Origin: Akkermansiaceae bacterium
GTDB taxonomy: Bacteria; Verrucomicrobiota; Verrucomicrobiia; Verrucomicrobiales; Akkermansiaceae
Length of the DNA: 57,746 bases
Assembly: GCA_030725745.1 (NCBI GenBank)
Contig: JANRFH010000053.1
Coordinates: 1 to 57,746 of the forward strand
Reading direction: 5' to 3'
In this document: positions 1-7,489 of the stretch, piece after piece
Numbering within the stretch: position 1 is the stretch's first letter
How the letters are laid out: the number at the start of each line of letters is the position of its first letter
The notes under the pieces: model-generated
What the model was told of the DNA's origin: nothing
Database searches by the model: none
The model's input: the letters and a program-made list of their open reading frames with translations, nothing else
Position numbers and translations under genes: made by a program

Positions 1-17
1 CACTAGTGTCCAGTTAA
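1..17 (+). repeat. Left terminal inverted repeat of the IS
   Basis: CACTAGTGTCCAGTTAA pairs with 1294-1310 with one mismatch at position 7. It begins at the first base of the window, so the sequence may have been cut at the repeat, as happens when assemblies break at multicopy elements. Confidence 0.85.
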
Positions 18-130
18 GGGCGCGTTTAGATCTCGTTTTTTGTTCTCATCCAAGGGGTTTCGCTAAAATTTGGGTGTTACGCATTTGAGCAGGAATCGCC
101 AGACCCGCCGGTCTTATTGAGATTGGCGAC

Positions 131-1297
131 ATGAATGAAGGACGTCTGATTTTCGCCCAAGTCTCTGAAATGATCTACCGCAAACAGTTTGATCGGTGCG
201 TCGATCTGCATCCGATGCCGCGCTCAAGTCGCGGGATGAGTGCGAGAGATCATTTCCTTTCGATGCTCTTCGCACAACTGACTTTTCGGGAGAGTCTGCG
301 CGACATCGAAGCCTGCCTCCGCAACAGCGAACACCTCCACGCGATGGGCATCCGTGGGAATATCACGAGAACCAATCTCGCCTACGCAAACGAGCACCGT
401 AACTGGCGGGTCTATGAGGCGCTTGGGCACGTGCTCATCCGAAAAGCGAGGAGGCTCTACGTTGGCGATGCCAACGGACTCGGCCTTGACGAAATCGTTT
501 ATGCCGTCGATTCCTCCACCATCGACCTATGCCTGTCGATGTTTCCGTGGGCTAAATTCAAGATGACGAAGTCCGCGATCAAATTGCACACGCAGATCGA
601 TTTGGTCGGCTCGATTCCCGTGTTCATAAGCCTCACGGAAGGTGCGCTGCACGATGTCCATTTCATTGACGAGATGTTTTTCGAGGTTGGGAGCATCTAC
701 GTCTTTGATCGCGGCTACCTCGATTTTTCGCGACTCCACCGGATTGCGGAGGCGGGTGCCTTCTTCGTTATCCGCAGCAAGAAGAATACGAAATTCTCGG
801 TTCGGGAATCGCGCCGGGTGGACAAATCAACCGGACTCAGATGCGACCTGAGCATCCGCCTCAGTAGCCCGAAAGGAATGAAAAGCTATCCTGCAAAACT
901 CCGCCGTATCGGTTACTTCGACGAGGAGACGGGCAAGCGGCTCACATTCCTGACCAACAACTTCACCCTGCCTGCACTCAAGGTTGCAGCCATCTACAAG
1001 AACCGTTGGAAGATCGAACTCTTCTTCAAGTGGATCAAACAGAACCTCCGGATCAAGACGTTCTACGGCACCAGCGAGAACGCGGTCTATAGCCAAATTT
1101 GGATCGCCATCTGCGCATACCTCATGGTCGCGTGTCTCAATAAGACTTACAAAATCGAAGAGAGTCTCAGTAGAATCTTGCAAATTTTAAGTGTAAACGT
1201 ATTCCAGAAAATCCCTGTAACGGTCTTACTTACGCAGAAGCAGTTTGAAAAAGCAGAAATAATGTCTGAAAATCAATTGATTCTAAAGGGATTTTAA
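131..1297 (+). CDS. IS4-family DDE transposase
   Basis: This 388-residue protein catalyses cut-and-paste movement of the surrounding IS. The RNase H-fold DDE residues can be placed: D127 in VYAVDSST, D193 in YVFDRGY, and E296 within the IS4 signature Y289-(2)-R292-(3)-E296-(6)-K303 (YKNRWKIELFFKWIK). The N-terminal region (about residues 5-80) resembles the DUF4372-type domain found at the start of many IS4 transposases. Its length is normal and the frame is intact with no obvious damage, so the element could be active. The assignment rests on the complete YREK motif and the matching terminal repeats. Confidence 0.93.
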   Translation: MNEGRLIFAQVSEMIYRKQFDRCVDLHPMPRSSRGMSARDHFLSMLFAQLTFRESLRDIEACLRNSEHLHAMGIRGNITRTNLAYANEHRNWRVYEALGHVLIRKARRLYVGDANGLGLDEIVYAVDSSTIDLCLSMFPWAKFKMTKSAIKLHTQIDLVGSIPVFISLTEGALHDVHFIDEMFFEVGSIYVFDRGYLDFSRLHRIAEAGAFFVIRSKKNTKFSVRESRRVDKSTGLRCDLSIRLSSPKGMKSYPAKLRRIGYFDEETGKRLTFLTNNFTLPALKVAAIYKNRWKIELFFKWIKQNLRIKTFYGTSENAVYSQIWIAICAYLMVACLNKTYKIEESLSRILQILSVNVFQKIPVTVLLTQKQFEKAEIMSENQLILKGF

Positions 1298-1310
1298 CTG
1301 GACGCTAGTG
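1294..1310 (-). repeat. Right terminal inverted repeat of the IS
   Basis: TTAACTGGACGCTAGTG is the inverted copy of 1-17 with one mismatch. It contains the transposase stop codon. Confidence 0.85.
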
Positions 1311-1329
1311 GTATCCGGTAATATGACCC

Positions 1330-2880
1330 ATGAAACCATCCCATCTTTTTGCGCTGCTAATTTCACTACTCTCAATTCATTCGAATGCCTCAGAGGAAGC
1401 GGCAGCGGTGAAAATGGAGAGCCTGCCGGGGGAGGGCGTTTGGGTTTCTCCGTTACCTTCGGGCTATAAAAATGGCAGGCCTCTTCGCGCGACGGTGTGG
1501 TTCGAAAAACAGTTTCTCGGCGATGGCGTGGGATACCAACGTAGGGCAAAGGAGTTTTCTGGTGCAGGCCGGAGGGAGTTGAGGATGGCGGTGATTAAAG
1601 CGCTAAAGGAAGAAAGCAATAACTCATGGGCGGAGGTGGAGCTCCTTTTTAAAGATCTGATAAATGGGGAAGTCGTGAAAGATGTGGAACGTCACTGGAT
1701 TGTGAACGGCTTCAGTTGCACGGTTGCCAAGGAGAATTTACCGAAGTTGGAGGAGCTTTCTGGAGTCAGAAAGATTTTTTTGCGCCCGGTTGAGAATCAA
1801 CCGGTGCCAGCAGTACCGGGCGCGCGACCAGTGAAGGATCTGCCACCTATTGAGGAGCCTTCGTTCGAGAACTTGCCGTGGTACATCAAGAAGTTAAAGG
1901 CGGATCAGGTATGGAAAGACTTCGGAGTGGCGGGTGAAGGGACGCTAAATGTGATTCATGACAAAAATTTCATCGTGTCCGATTTTCTTGCTCACAGCGT
2001 TTACAGGAATCCCGGTGAAATCCCTGCGAATGGGATCGATGACGATGGGAACGGATATATCGACGATGCTCACGGCTATAATTTTGATCGCGGTTCTGCG
2101 GAGCTTTTCACACAAGCGTTTTCAGGAGATCCGAAAGACAGGAAGGTGCTGCACGGAACGAGCTGTGCGACCATTGTGAGCGGTGCGGGTGACGCGGAAG
2201 GCGGTGCGCCGCAGTTCGGAGTTGCGCCGATGAGCAGGTGGGCGGGAGTGATCAATCAGGGTGGGATCGAGAGATCGGTGGAGTGGGCGATTGAGCAGGG
2301 AGCGGATACTTACAGCATGAGTTTCACCCGCTCGAACTATGGCGAGTATCAATCGCACTGGCGGAAAGTGATGGAGCACGGATCTTTCTGCGGAATGTAT
2401 TTCGTTTCCGGTGCCGGGAATGTCAGGCAGCAAAATGAGTTCCCCTTCCGCATGGAGATACCGCAGAACATTCCTGCGGCCGTGTTCGCAGCGGCCGGCG
2501 TGCAGAAGGATCTAAGCAAGACTCCGTTCTCGTGCGTGGGGCCGGTGGAGTGGGATACCGAACATTATGAGGATGGTGTCGTCCAGAAACCAGAGGTCTG
2601 CGCCTTTAACATGAAAGTGCCATGCCTCCTTCCGAATGGGAAAGTGGTGCCAGATCTACTGAACGGAAACTCTTACGCGGGGCCAATGTTCTGCGGAGCC
2701 ATTGCGCTCATGCTCTCCGCCGATCCGGATCTCCTGCCATGGGACTTGCAGGAAATCATCACTTCCACAGCCACAGACGTGGGGCCGGAAGGAGTGGATG
2801 ATGAGACCGGCCACGGCCTGATTGATTGCCACGCAGCGGTGCAAGAAGTGTTGAGGAGAAAGGCATTGAGGAAGAAGTGA
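1330..2880 (+). CDS. Secreted S8 (subtilisin-like) peptidase, atypical aspartate motif
   Basis: This 516-residue protein has an N-terminal signal peptide (about residues 1-20, hydrophobic LFALLISLLSI) and a pro-region-like segment to about residue 180. The subtilase fold follows. H275 sits in LHGTSCA, N364 in the oxyanion-hole motif VSGAGN, and S448 in NGNSYAGPMF, which replaces the usual GTSMAxP. The aspartate block is unusual: where S8 enzymes have V-I-D-[ST]-G this one reads NVIHDKN, so the expected Asp is His210 with Asp211 next to it. The acidic, glycine-rich GIDDDGNGYIDD stretch (about 236-246) is common in large bacterial S8 proteins and may bind calcium. The IS ends 19 bp upstream, so the native promoter has probably been displaced. 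It is either a divergent active peptidase or a degenerate one. Confidence 0.82.
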   Translation: MKPSHLFALLISLLSIHSNASEEAAAVKMESLPGEGVWVSPLPSGYKNGRPLRATVWFEKQFLGDGVGYQRRAKEFSGAGRRELRMAVIKALKEESNNSWAEVELLFKDLINGEVVKDVERHWIVNGFSCTVAKENLPKLEELSGVRKIFLRPVENQPVPAVPGARPVKDLPPIEEPSFENLPWYIKKLKADQVWKDFGVAGEGTLNVIHDKNFIVSDFLAHSVYRNPGEIPANGIDDDGNGYIDDAHGYNFDRGSAELFTQAFSGDPKDRKVLHGTSCATIVSGAGDAEGGAPQFGVAPMSRWAGVINQGGIERSVEWAIEQGADTYSMSFTRSNYGEYQSHWRKVMEHGSFCGMYFVSGAGNVRQQNEFPFRMEIPQNIPAAVFAAAGVQKDLSKTPFSCVGPVEWDTEHYEDGVVQKPEVCAFNMKVPCLLPNGKVVPDLLNGNSYAGPMFCGAIALMLSADPDLLPWDLQEIITSTATDVGPEGVDDETGHGLIDCHAAVQEVLRRKALRKK

Positions 2881-2892
2881 CAAACTTACTCT

Positions 2893-4593
2893 TTAAAGAT
2901 TCTTATCTGTCACCGCACCTTCGCTAGCACTCGTCACGAGCTTCGCGTATTTCGCGAGGACACCAAATTTGTAGCGGGGTTCTGGTTGTTGCCAGTTTGA
3001 TTTACGGGCGGCGATGTCTTCGTCTGAGAGCAAAACGCTGATCTTGTTCTCGACGGCGTTTATTTCGATTTCGTCGCCGTCTTCGAGGATGCCGATGGTG
3101 CCGCCTTCGAAGGCTTCCGGGGTAATGTGGCCTACTACGAAGCCGTGGCTGCCGCCGGAGAAGCGGCCGTCTGTGATGAGGGCGACGTCTTTGCCGAGGC
3201 CCATGCCCATGACGGCGGAGGTGGGGCCGAGCATTTCGCGCATTCCGGGGCCGCCTTTCGGGCCTTCGTAGCGGATGACGATGATGTTTCCTTTCTCGAT
3301 TTTCTTGGCGAGGATGGCCTCCATGGCTTCTGGCTCGGAGTTGAATACGCGGGCGATGCCTTTGAAGACTTCACCTTCTTTTCCGGAGATCTTGGCGACT
3401 GCTCCACCTTCGGCAAGGTTTCCGTAGAGTATGCGGAGGTGGCTGTCTTTCTTGAGCGGGTTGTTGACCGGGCGGATGATCTGTTGGTCTGCCGGGTAGT
3501 GGATGGGGGATTTCTCAAGGTTCTCCCGCATGGTGCGGCCGGTGACGGTCATGCAATCGCCGTGGAGGAGGCCTGCTTCGAGGAGCATTCTCATGAGCGG
3601 GACGGTGCCGCCGATACGGACGAGGTCTGCCATGGCGTATTTGCCGGAGGGCTTGAGATCGGCGAGGACGGGGGTCTTTTTCCCGATGCGCTCGAAGTCG
3701 TCGAGAGTGATTTCCACGCCGGCGGAATGTGCCATGGCGGGGATGTGGAGCGTGGCGTTGGTGGATCCGCCGAGGGCGATGAGGACGGTGATGGCGTTTT
3801 CGAAAGCCTTTTTCGTCATGATGTCGCGCGGTTTGATGCCGAGTTTGATGAGGTTGAGGACGGCGGCTCCTGCATCGAAGCAGTCGCGCATTTTATCATC
3901 GGAAATGGCGGCTTGGGCGGAGCTGTTTGGGAGGGACATGCCGAGGGCCTCGATGGCGCTGGCCATGGTGTTGGCAGTATACATGCCGCCGCAGGAGCCG
4001 GGGCCGGGGATGGCGCAGGACTCAACGTGCTCGAGCTCCTCATCGGTGAACTCGCCGTTGGCATGTTTTCCAACGGCCTCGAAGACCGAGACGATATCGA
4101 GGTCTTTTTCCTCACCTTTGATTTTCCCGCAGCCGGGGAGGATGGTGCCGCCGTAAACGAAGACAGCGGGGCGGTTCATGCGACCCATGGTCATGACGCA
4201 GGCGGGCATATTTTTGTCACAACCGCCGATGGCAACAAAGCCGTCCATACCTTCGCAGCCGACGACGGTCTCGATGGAGTCGGCGATGACTTCGCGGGAA
4301 ACGAGGGAGTATTTCATCCCTTCGGTGCCCATGGAGATGCCGTCTGAGATGGTGATGGTGTTAAAGATGAGGCCTTTGCCACCGGCGGCGTCGATGCCTT
4401 TTTTTGACTCGATGGCGAGCTTGTCGATGTGGATGTTGCACGGGGTGACCTCGCTCCATGTGGAGGCGATGCCGATCTGCGGTTTGGCGAAATCGTCTTT
4501 TTCAAATCCGACTGCATAAAGCATGGCGCGGCTAGGAGCGCGGTCGGGGCCATCAAGCATCAAACTGGAAAAGGGGCGTTCTTGGTCGTTCAT
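2893..4593 (-). CDS. ilvD: Dihydroxy-acid dehydratase
   Basis: IlvD dehydrates 2,3-dihydroxy-3-methylvalerate and 2,3-dihydroxyisovalerate to the 2-oxo acid precursors of isoleucine and valine, using a cytoplasmic iron-sulfur cluster and Mg2+. At 566 residues the length is normal. Conserved family blocks are present: C52 in TPCNIH, C125 in GGCDKNMPACVM, C201 in PGPGSCGGMYTANTM, and the C-terminal GRFSGGSHGFVVGHITPEA. The gene is monocistronic here. Its stop lies 12 bp from the convergent peptidase gene. No other branched-chain amino acid genes are in the window. No Shine-Dalgarno sequence precedes the ATG. Confidence 0.96.
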   Translation of the reverse strand: MNDQERPFSSLMLDGPDRAPSRAMLYAVGFEKDDFAKPQIGIASTWSEVTPCNIHIDKLAIESKKGIDAAGGKGLIFNTITISDGISMGTEGMKYSLVSREVIADSIETVVGCEGMDGFVAIGGCDKNMPACVMTMGRMNRPAVFVYGGTILPGCGKIKGEEKDLDIVSVFEAVGKHANGEFTDEELEHVESCAIPGPGSCGGMYTANTMASAIEALGMSLPNSSAQAAISDDKMRDCFDAGAAVLNLIKLGIKPRDIMTKKAFENAITVLIALGGSTNATLHIPAMAHSAGVEITLDDFERIGKKTPVLADLKPSGKYAMADLVRIGGTVPLMRMLLEAGLLHGDCMTVTGRTMRENLEKSPIHYPADQQIIRPVNNPLKKDSHLRILYGNLAEGGAVAKISGKEGEVFKGIARVFNSEPEAMEAILAKKIEKGNIIVIRYEGPKGGPGMREMLGPTSAVMGMGLGKDVALITDGRFSGGSHGFVVGHITPEAFEGGTIGILEDGDEIEINAVENKISVLLSDEDIAARKSNWQQPEPRYKFGVLAKYAKLVTSASEGAVTDKNL

Positions 4594-4676
4594 CGGGCGG
4601 GGATGATTCTACATGAAGGGGAGGTTGGCAATGCGGTTTGCGAACTCATGCAGGGCATCTGCATTTGAAGAAATTG

Positions 4677-4690
4677 AACCGCAGATGGAC
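4677..4690 (+). repeat. Outer inverted repeat, left copy, flanking the GxxExxY gene
   Basis: AACCGCAGATGGAC is the exact reverse complement of 5337-5350 (GTCCATCTGCGGTT). The two copies bracket the GxxExxY gene and a second, inner repeat pair. Confidence 0.65.
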
Positions 4691-4756
4691 AGGATTGACG
4701 CAGATTGAAGAAAAGAGGGATGGAGAACTGTAGGTAAAAGGTAGTCCCAAGATGAT

Positions 4757-4790
4757 TTAACCACGGATGGCACGGAGAGGCACGGATGAA
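4757..4790 (+). repeat. Inner inverted repeat, left copy, with internal CACGGA tandem motif
   Basis: This stretch contains CCACGGATGGCACGGAGAGG followed by CACGGATG, that is, several CACGGA units. Read in reverse complement, it matches 5210-5230 (CATCCGTGCTCTTCCGTGCA) at about 18 of 22 positions. Confidence 0.6.
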
Positions 4791-4804
4791 GAGGATAGGA
4801 GGTT

Positions 4805-5173
4805 TTAGTTGGAGACGCGTTTGATTTGAAGCCTGGCATGCTTGAAATTGAGGAAAAGGGCAGTTTTCAGGTCGGTAATGTTCAGGTAGCCAAGCATTTG
4901 GGCGATGTGGTTATCATTGAAGGAATTGACCACCTTGGGGTCGACGATGACGGTGTCGTTGACAATGAGATCGGGGATGAGAGCGCCAATGAGATGCCCG
5001 TCGTAATGGACGGGGTGTTGCTTTTGCTGCTCGCAGACAAGTCCTTGCTTTGCGAGTTCGATGACGAGGGCTCGCTCGTAGAGCTTTTCATCTAGGCCGG
5101 GCTTGAGCTTGTTGAGCACATTCATGGCCGCACCAATAATGACTTCTGTGAGTTGTTCGTCGTTAGAGAGCAT
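4805..5173 (-). CDS. GxxExxY family protein
   Basis: This small cytoplasmic protein (122 residues from the ATG at 5173) belongs to the GxxExxY family, PD-(D/E)xK-nuclease-like proteins whose biological role is not established. The name-giving motif is visible as G-L-D-E-K-L-Y (KPGLDEKLYERAL). It is followed by the nuclease-like block PDLIVNDTVIVDPK, where D-x(n)-D-P-K stands for the usual D-x(n)-E-x-K. I chose the ATG at 5173 because family members begin shortly before an IIGAAxxVxxxLxPGL segment; an in-frame TTG lies 18 bp further upstream. Nested inverted repeats surround the gene on both sides, which suggests a small mobile or formerly mobile cassette. Confidence 0.83.
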   Translation of the reverse strand: MLSNDEQLTEVIIGAAMNVLNKLKPGLDEKLYERALVIELAKQGLVCEQQKQHPVHYDGHLIGALIPDLIVNDTVIVDPKVVNSFNDNHIAQMLGYLNITDLKTALFLNFKHARLQIKRVSN

Positions 5174-5209
5174 GGGATACCGATACAGCAACCGTCATTC
5201 ATGCTCAAG

Positions 5210-5230
5210 CATCCGTGCTCTTCCGTGCAA
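5210..5230 (-). repeat. Inner inverted repeat, right copy
   Basis: CATCCGTGCTCTTCCGTGCA is an imperfect inverted match to the CACGGA-rich repeat at 4757-4790, with about 18 of 22 positions conserved. Confidence 0.55.
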
Positions 5231-5336
5231 TTTGAGGAAGGATTGATTTTAGCCAGTTCCTCCATGTCCGCTTCGCTCCCATTGTGGTTTAAAACTGTCT
5301 GCCTCTCCCTAGTGTAGGAACCCTAGCGTTCATCCC

Positions 5337-5350
5337 GTCCATCTGCGGTT
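5337..5350 (-). repeat. Outer inverted repeat, right copy
   Basis: GTCCATCTGCGGTT is an exact reverse complement of 4677-4690. The two ends are 674 bp apart. Confidence 0.65.
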
Positions 5351-5466
5351 AAGAAAATCCTAATGCAGGGTGCCATCATCAATTTGGGGGATAGCGCTTG
5401 TGGGTTAGCTAGGTCATCTTGAAAGGTGCTTGCCATTTCGGCGTAGCCTCAATGCTCACGAATCCC

Positions 5467-7359
5467 ATGAAAGTCCTCAAAATAACCCGCCGAAGCTTCT
5501 GCTCGATCCTGCTCATCGCGATGCACTCCCTGTCGTCCGCGCAGGAGACTCTGCCTCCTCTCGAAGGAAAAGCAGCACCGCAGACCTACGATGAGTTGTG
5601 GGAAGGCTACGATCCGCGCGCCGAGCCGCTGGAGGTAGAGGTGCTGAAAGAGTGGGAGCAGGACGGCGTGGTTCTGAAAGTCCTGCGTTACCGGATCGGC
5701 ATCTTCAAAGGGGAGAAATCCATGATGGCGGCGGTTTACGGCTATCCGAAAGGCGCGAAAAACCTCCCGGGTCTCGTCCAGATCCACGGTGGAGGCCAAT
5801 ACGCCGACGCCAATGCCGTGCTCACCAATGCAAAGCGCGGCTACGCGACGATATCTGTCTCTTGGGCGGGTCGCATCAATGCCCCGGACTACAAGGTAAA
5901 CCCCGATGTCGTGCAGCTCTTCTGGGATGGGAAAACCGAAGACGCGAACTACAAGGTCATCACCGATTGGGGTGCGCTCGATGGCTATCATGCACCTTCC
6001 CGGAATCCCAAAAACCAGTTTCCGAGCCTTCCAGCACCCTCCGATTGGACGCTCGATCCCGTCGTTTCTCCACGAAACAACAGCTGGTTCCTCTGCACGC
6101 TGGGGATGCGCAGGGCGTTGACTTTCTTGGAGCAGCAGCCCGAAGTGGATGGCGAAAAGCTCGGTGTTTACGGGCACTCAATGGGCGGGAAGCTCACGGT
6201 GCTCACTGCGGGTTCCGATTCGCGCGTAAAAGCGGCAGCGCCTTCCTGTGGAGGTATCAGCGACCGGTTTAATGAGGATCCGCTCTTCAATGCGACCCTC
6301 AGCGATCCCGTGTATCTGGAGCGAATCACAGCCCCCACCATGTTCCTCAGCCCCTCGAACGACTTCCACGGACGCATCAATGATCTCCAGCTTGCCGTAA
6401 AGGAAATCAAGACCGACCAATGGCGTGTCACCTGTGCGCCCCACCACAACCACCAGGATACAGCGGAATACGAGGTCGCCACCCAGCTATGGTTCGACCA
6501 GATCCTGAAAGGCACTTTTCTCACCCCGTCTACCCCGGAGACGAAGCTGGAGCTTGCCCAGGAGAACGGTGTCCCCGTGTTTTCCGTGAAGCCCGATGCC
6601 TCGCGGAAGATCCTCGCCGTAGAGATTTACTACACCCAGCAAGGCCAAGTGGATGGTGAAAAGGATAACAGTGACAACACCAAAGCACGCTACTGGCACT
6701 TCGTAAAACCCGTGAAAAACGGCGATGCTTGGACGGGCGAGCTACCTCTCCATTCCGTGGAAAAGCCCCTCTGGGTCTATGCGAATGTCATCTACGCCCT
6801 CGATGAGCCCGTTTCCGGAGCAGGATATTATTACGGAGACTACACCACGGATCGCTTCAATGTTTCCTCGCTCATGTCCATGGTCAGCGTGGCAGAGCTG
6901 GCTATCGCCGAGGTGAAACCGACCGTGCAGGAATCCCTCCTGATCGAATCCTTCGGCGAGGATTGGGAAAAAGGCTGGTTCAGCTACTCACCGAATGACT
7001 GGCCGATCATGACGCACAAGGTTTACGACCCGGTCTGGAAAGCCACTTTAGGTGCTACGCTTTCACTGGAAATCCTCGCCCCTCAGCCGAACAAAATGGC
7101 GATAGGTATCGACGGGTATTTCACCGAAGTCGAATTAGACGGAGGAGACGCATGGCAGAAAATTTCTCTCACCCCCACCGATTTTGAAAATGAGACGGGT
7201 GAGAAACTTGAATCTTGGGAAGGCATCCGCGAGCTTCAACTTGAGGACGAGAAAACGCTCAGGGATAAGAATAGCGATGGGAAAAAGACCTTCGGCGGGA
7301 AATGGAAGGGAGCCTCACCGCAGTTCCGGGATCTGAAGTGGATTGTGAAAGGGGAGTAG
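5467..7359 (+). CDS. Secreted alpha/beta hydrolase (acetyl-xylan-esterase/dienelactone-hydrolase-like)
   Basis: From the ATG at 5467 the protein has 630 residues and a signal peptide (MKVLKITRRSFCSILLIAM, cleavage probably after SLSSA). An alpha/beta-hydrolase domain follows. It has an HGGG oxyanion-type motif near residue 108 and the nucleophile elbow G-H-S238-M-G-G, the pattern of bacterial esterases of the acetyl-xylan-esterase and prolyl-oligopeptidase groups. The stretch after about residue 390 forms a separate C-terminal region that I cannot assign. The most likely role is de-esterification of extracellular polysaccharide; peptidase activity cannot be excluded. In-frame TTG (5419) and ATG (5452) starts exist, but the signal peptide is best formed from 5467. 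Confidence 0.75.
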   Translation: MKVLKITRRSFCSILLIAMHSLSSAQETLPPLEGKAAPQTYDELWEGYDPRAEPLEVEVLKEWEQDGVVLKVLRYRIGIFKGEKSMMAAVYGYPKGAKNLPGLVQIHGGGQYADANAVLTNAKRGYATISVSWAGRINAPDYKVNPDVVQLFWDGKTEDANYKVITDWGALDGYHAPSRNPKNQFPSLPAPSDWTLDPVVSPRNNSWFLCTLGMRRALTFLEQQPEVDGEKLGVYGHSMGGKLTVLTAGSDSRVKAAAPSCGGISDRFNEDPLFNATLSDPVYLERITAPTMFLSPSNDFHGRINDLQLAVKEIKTDQWRVTCAPHHNHQDTAEYEVATQLWFDQILKGTFLTPSTPETKLELAQENGVPVFSVKPDASRKILAVEIYYTQQGQVDGEKDNSDNTKARYWHFVKPVKNGDAWTGELPLHSVEKPLWVYANVIYALDEPVSGAGYYYGDYTTDRFNVSSLMSMVSVAELAIAEVKPTVQESLLIESFGEDWEKGWFSYSPNDWPIMTHKVYDPVWKATLGATLSLEILAPQPNKMAIGIDGYFTEVELDGGDAWQKISLTPTDFENETGEKLESWEGIRELQLEDEKTLRDKNSDGKKTFGGKWKGASPQFRDLKWIVKGE

Positions 7360-7374
7360 GGAGGCAAGAGGCCG

Positions 7375-7394
7375 CATCACGTAAATACGTAATG
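7375..7394 (+). promoter_or_regulatory. Candidate operator, site 1 of a shared 20-bp palindrome
   Basis: CATCACGTAAATACGTAATG, two 8-bp inverted arms separated by AAAT, with one arm mismatch. It lies 96 bp upstream of the ATG of the PEP-CTERM gene. Near-identical sequences occur at 11961 and 18392, each upstream of a transcription unit. Inferred target of the response regulator encoded at 11258-11920. Confidence 0.6.
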
Positions 7395-7489
7395 GGCAGG
7401 TTTTGTGGATCAGTCATCTTCTGGATCGTCTGAGGAAAACTCTGGGCAAAAATCCCCATTCTCTAAACCGACAGAAGACCTCTCGTATT

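Larger units (their letters stand above)
1..1310 (+). mobile_element. IS4-family insertion sequence, complete or nearly so
   Basis: A single transposase gene lies between 17-bp terminal inverted repeats. The left end at 1-17 reads CACTAGTGTCCAGTTAA and the reverse complement of 1294-1310 reads CACTAGCGTCCAGTTAA, so 16 of 17 positions match. The transposase stop codon (1295-1297) lies inside the right repeat, a compact arrangement common in IS4 elements. Because the left flank is outside the window, a target-site duplication cannot be checked. The element ends only 19 bp before the start codon of the downstream peptidase gene. Confidence 0.88.
5174..5466. other. Non-coding spacer with repeat copies
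   Basis: About 290 bp without a credible gene. It holds the right copies of the inner and outer inverted repeats that flank the GxxExxY gene, then the untranslated region of the downstream hydrolase gene. No terminator or copy of the 20-bp palindrome is visible. Confidence 0.55.

Noticed and set aside
3127-4347. 406-residue reading on the + strand opposite ilvD
   Set aside because: It is a low-complexity antisense shadow of a strongly conserved ilvD gene in a GC-rich frame, with no recognisable domain.
4609-4839. Small reading between ilvD and the GxxExxY gene
   Set aside because: It spans the inverted-repeat sequences and has no recognisable start region or homology pattern.
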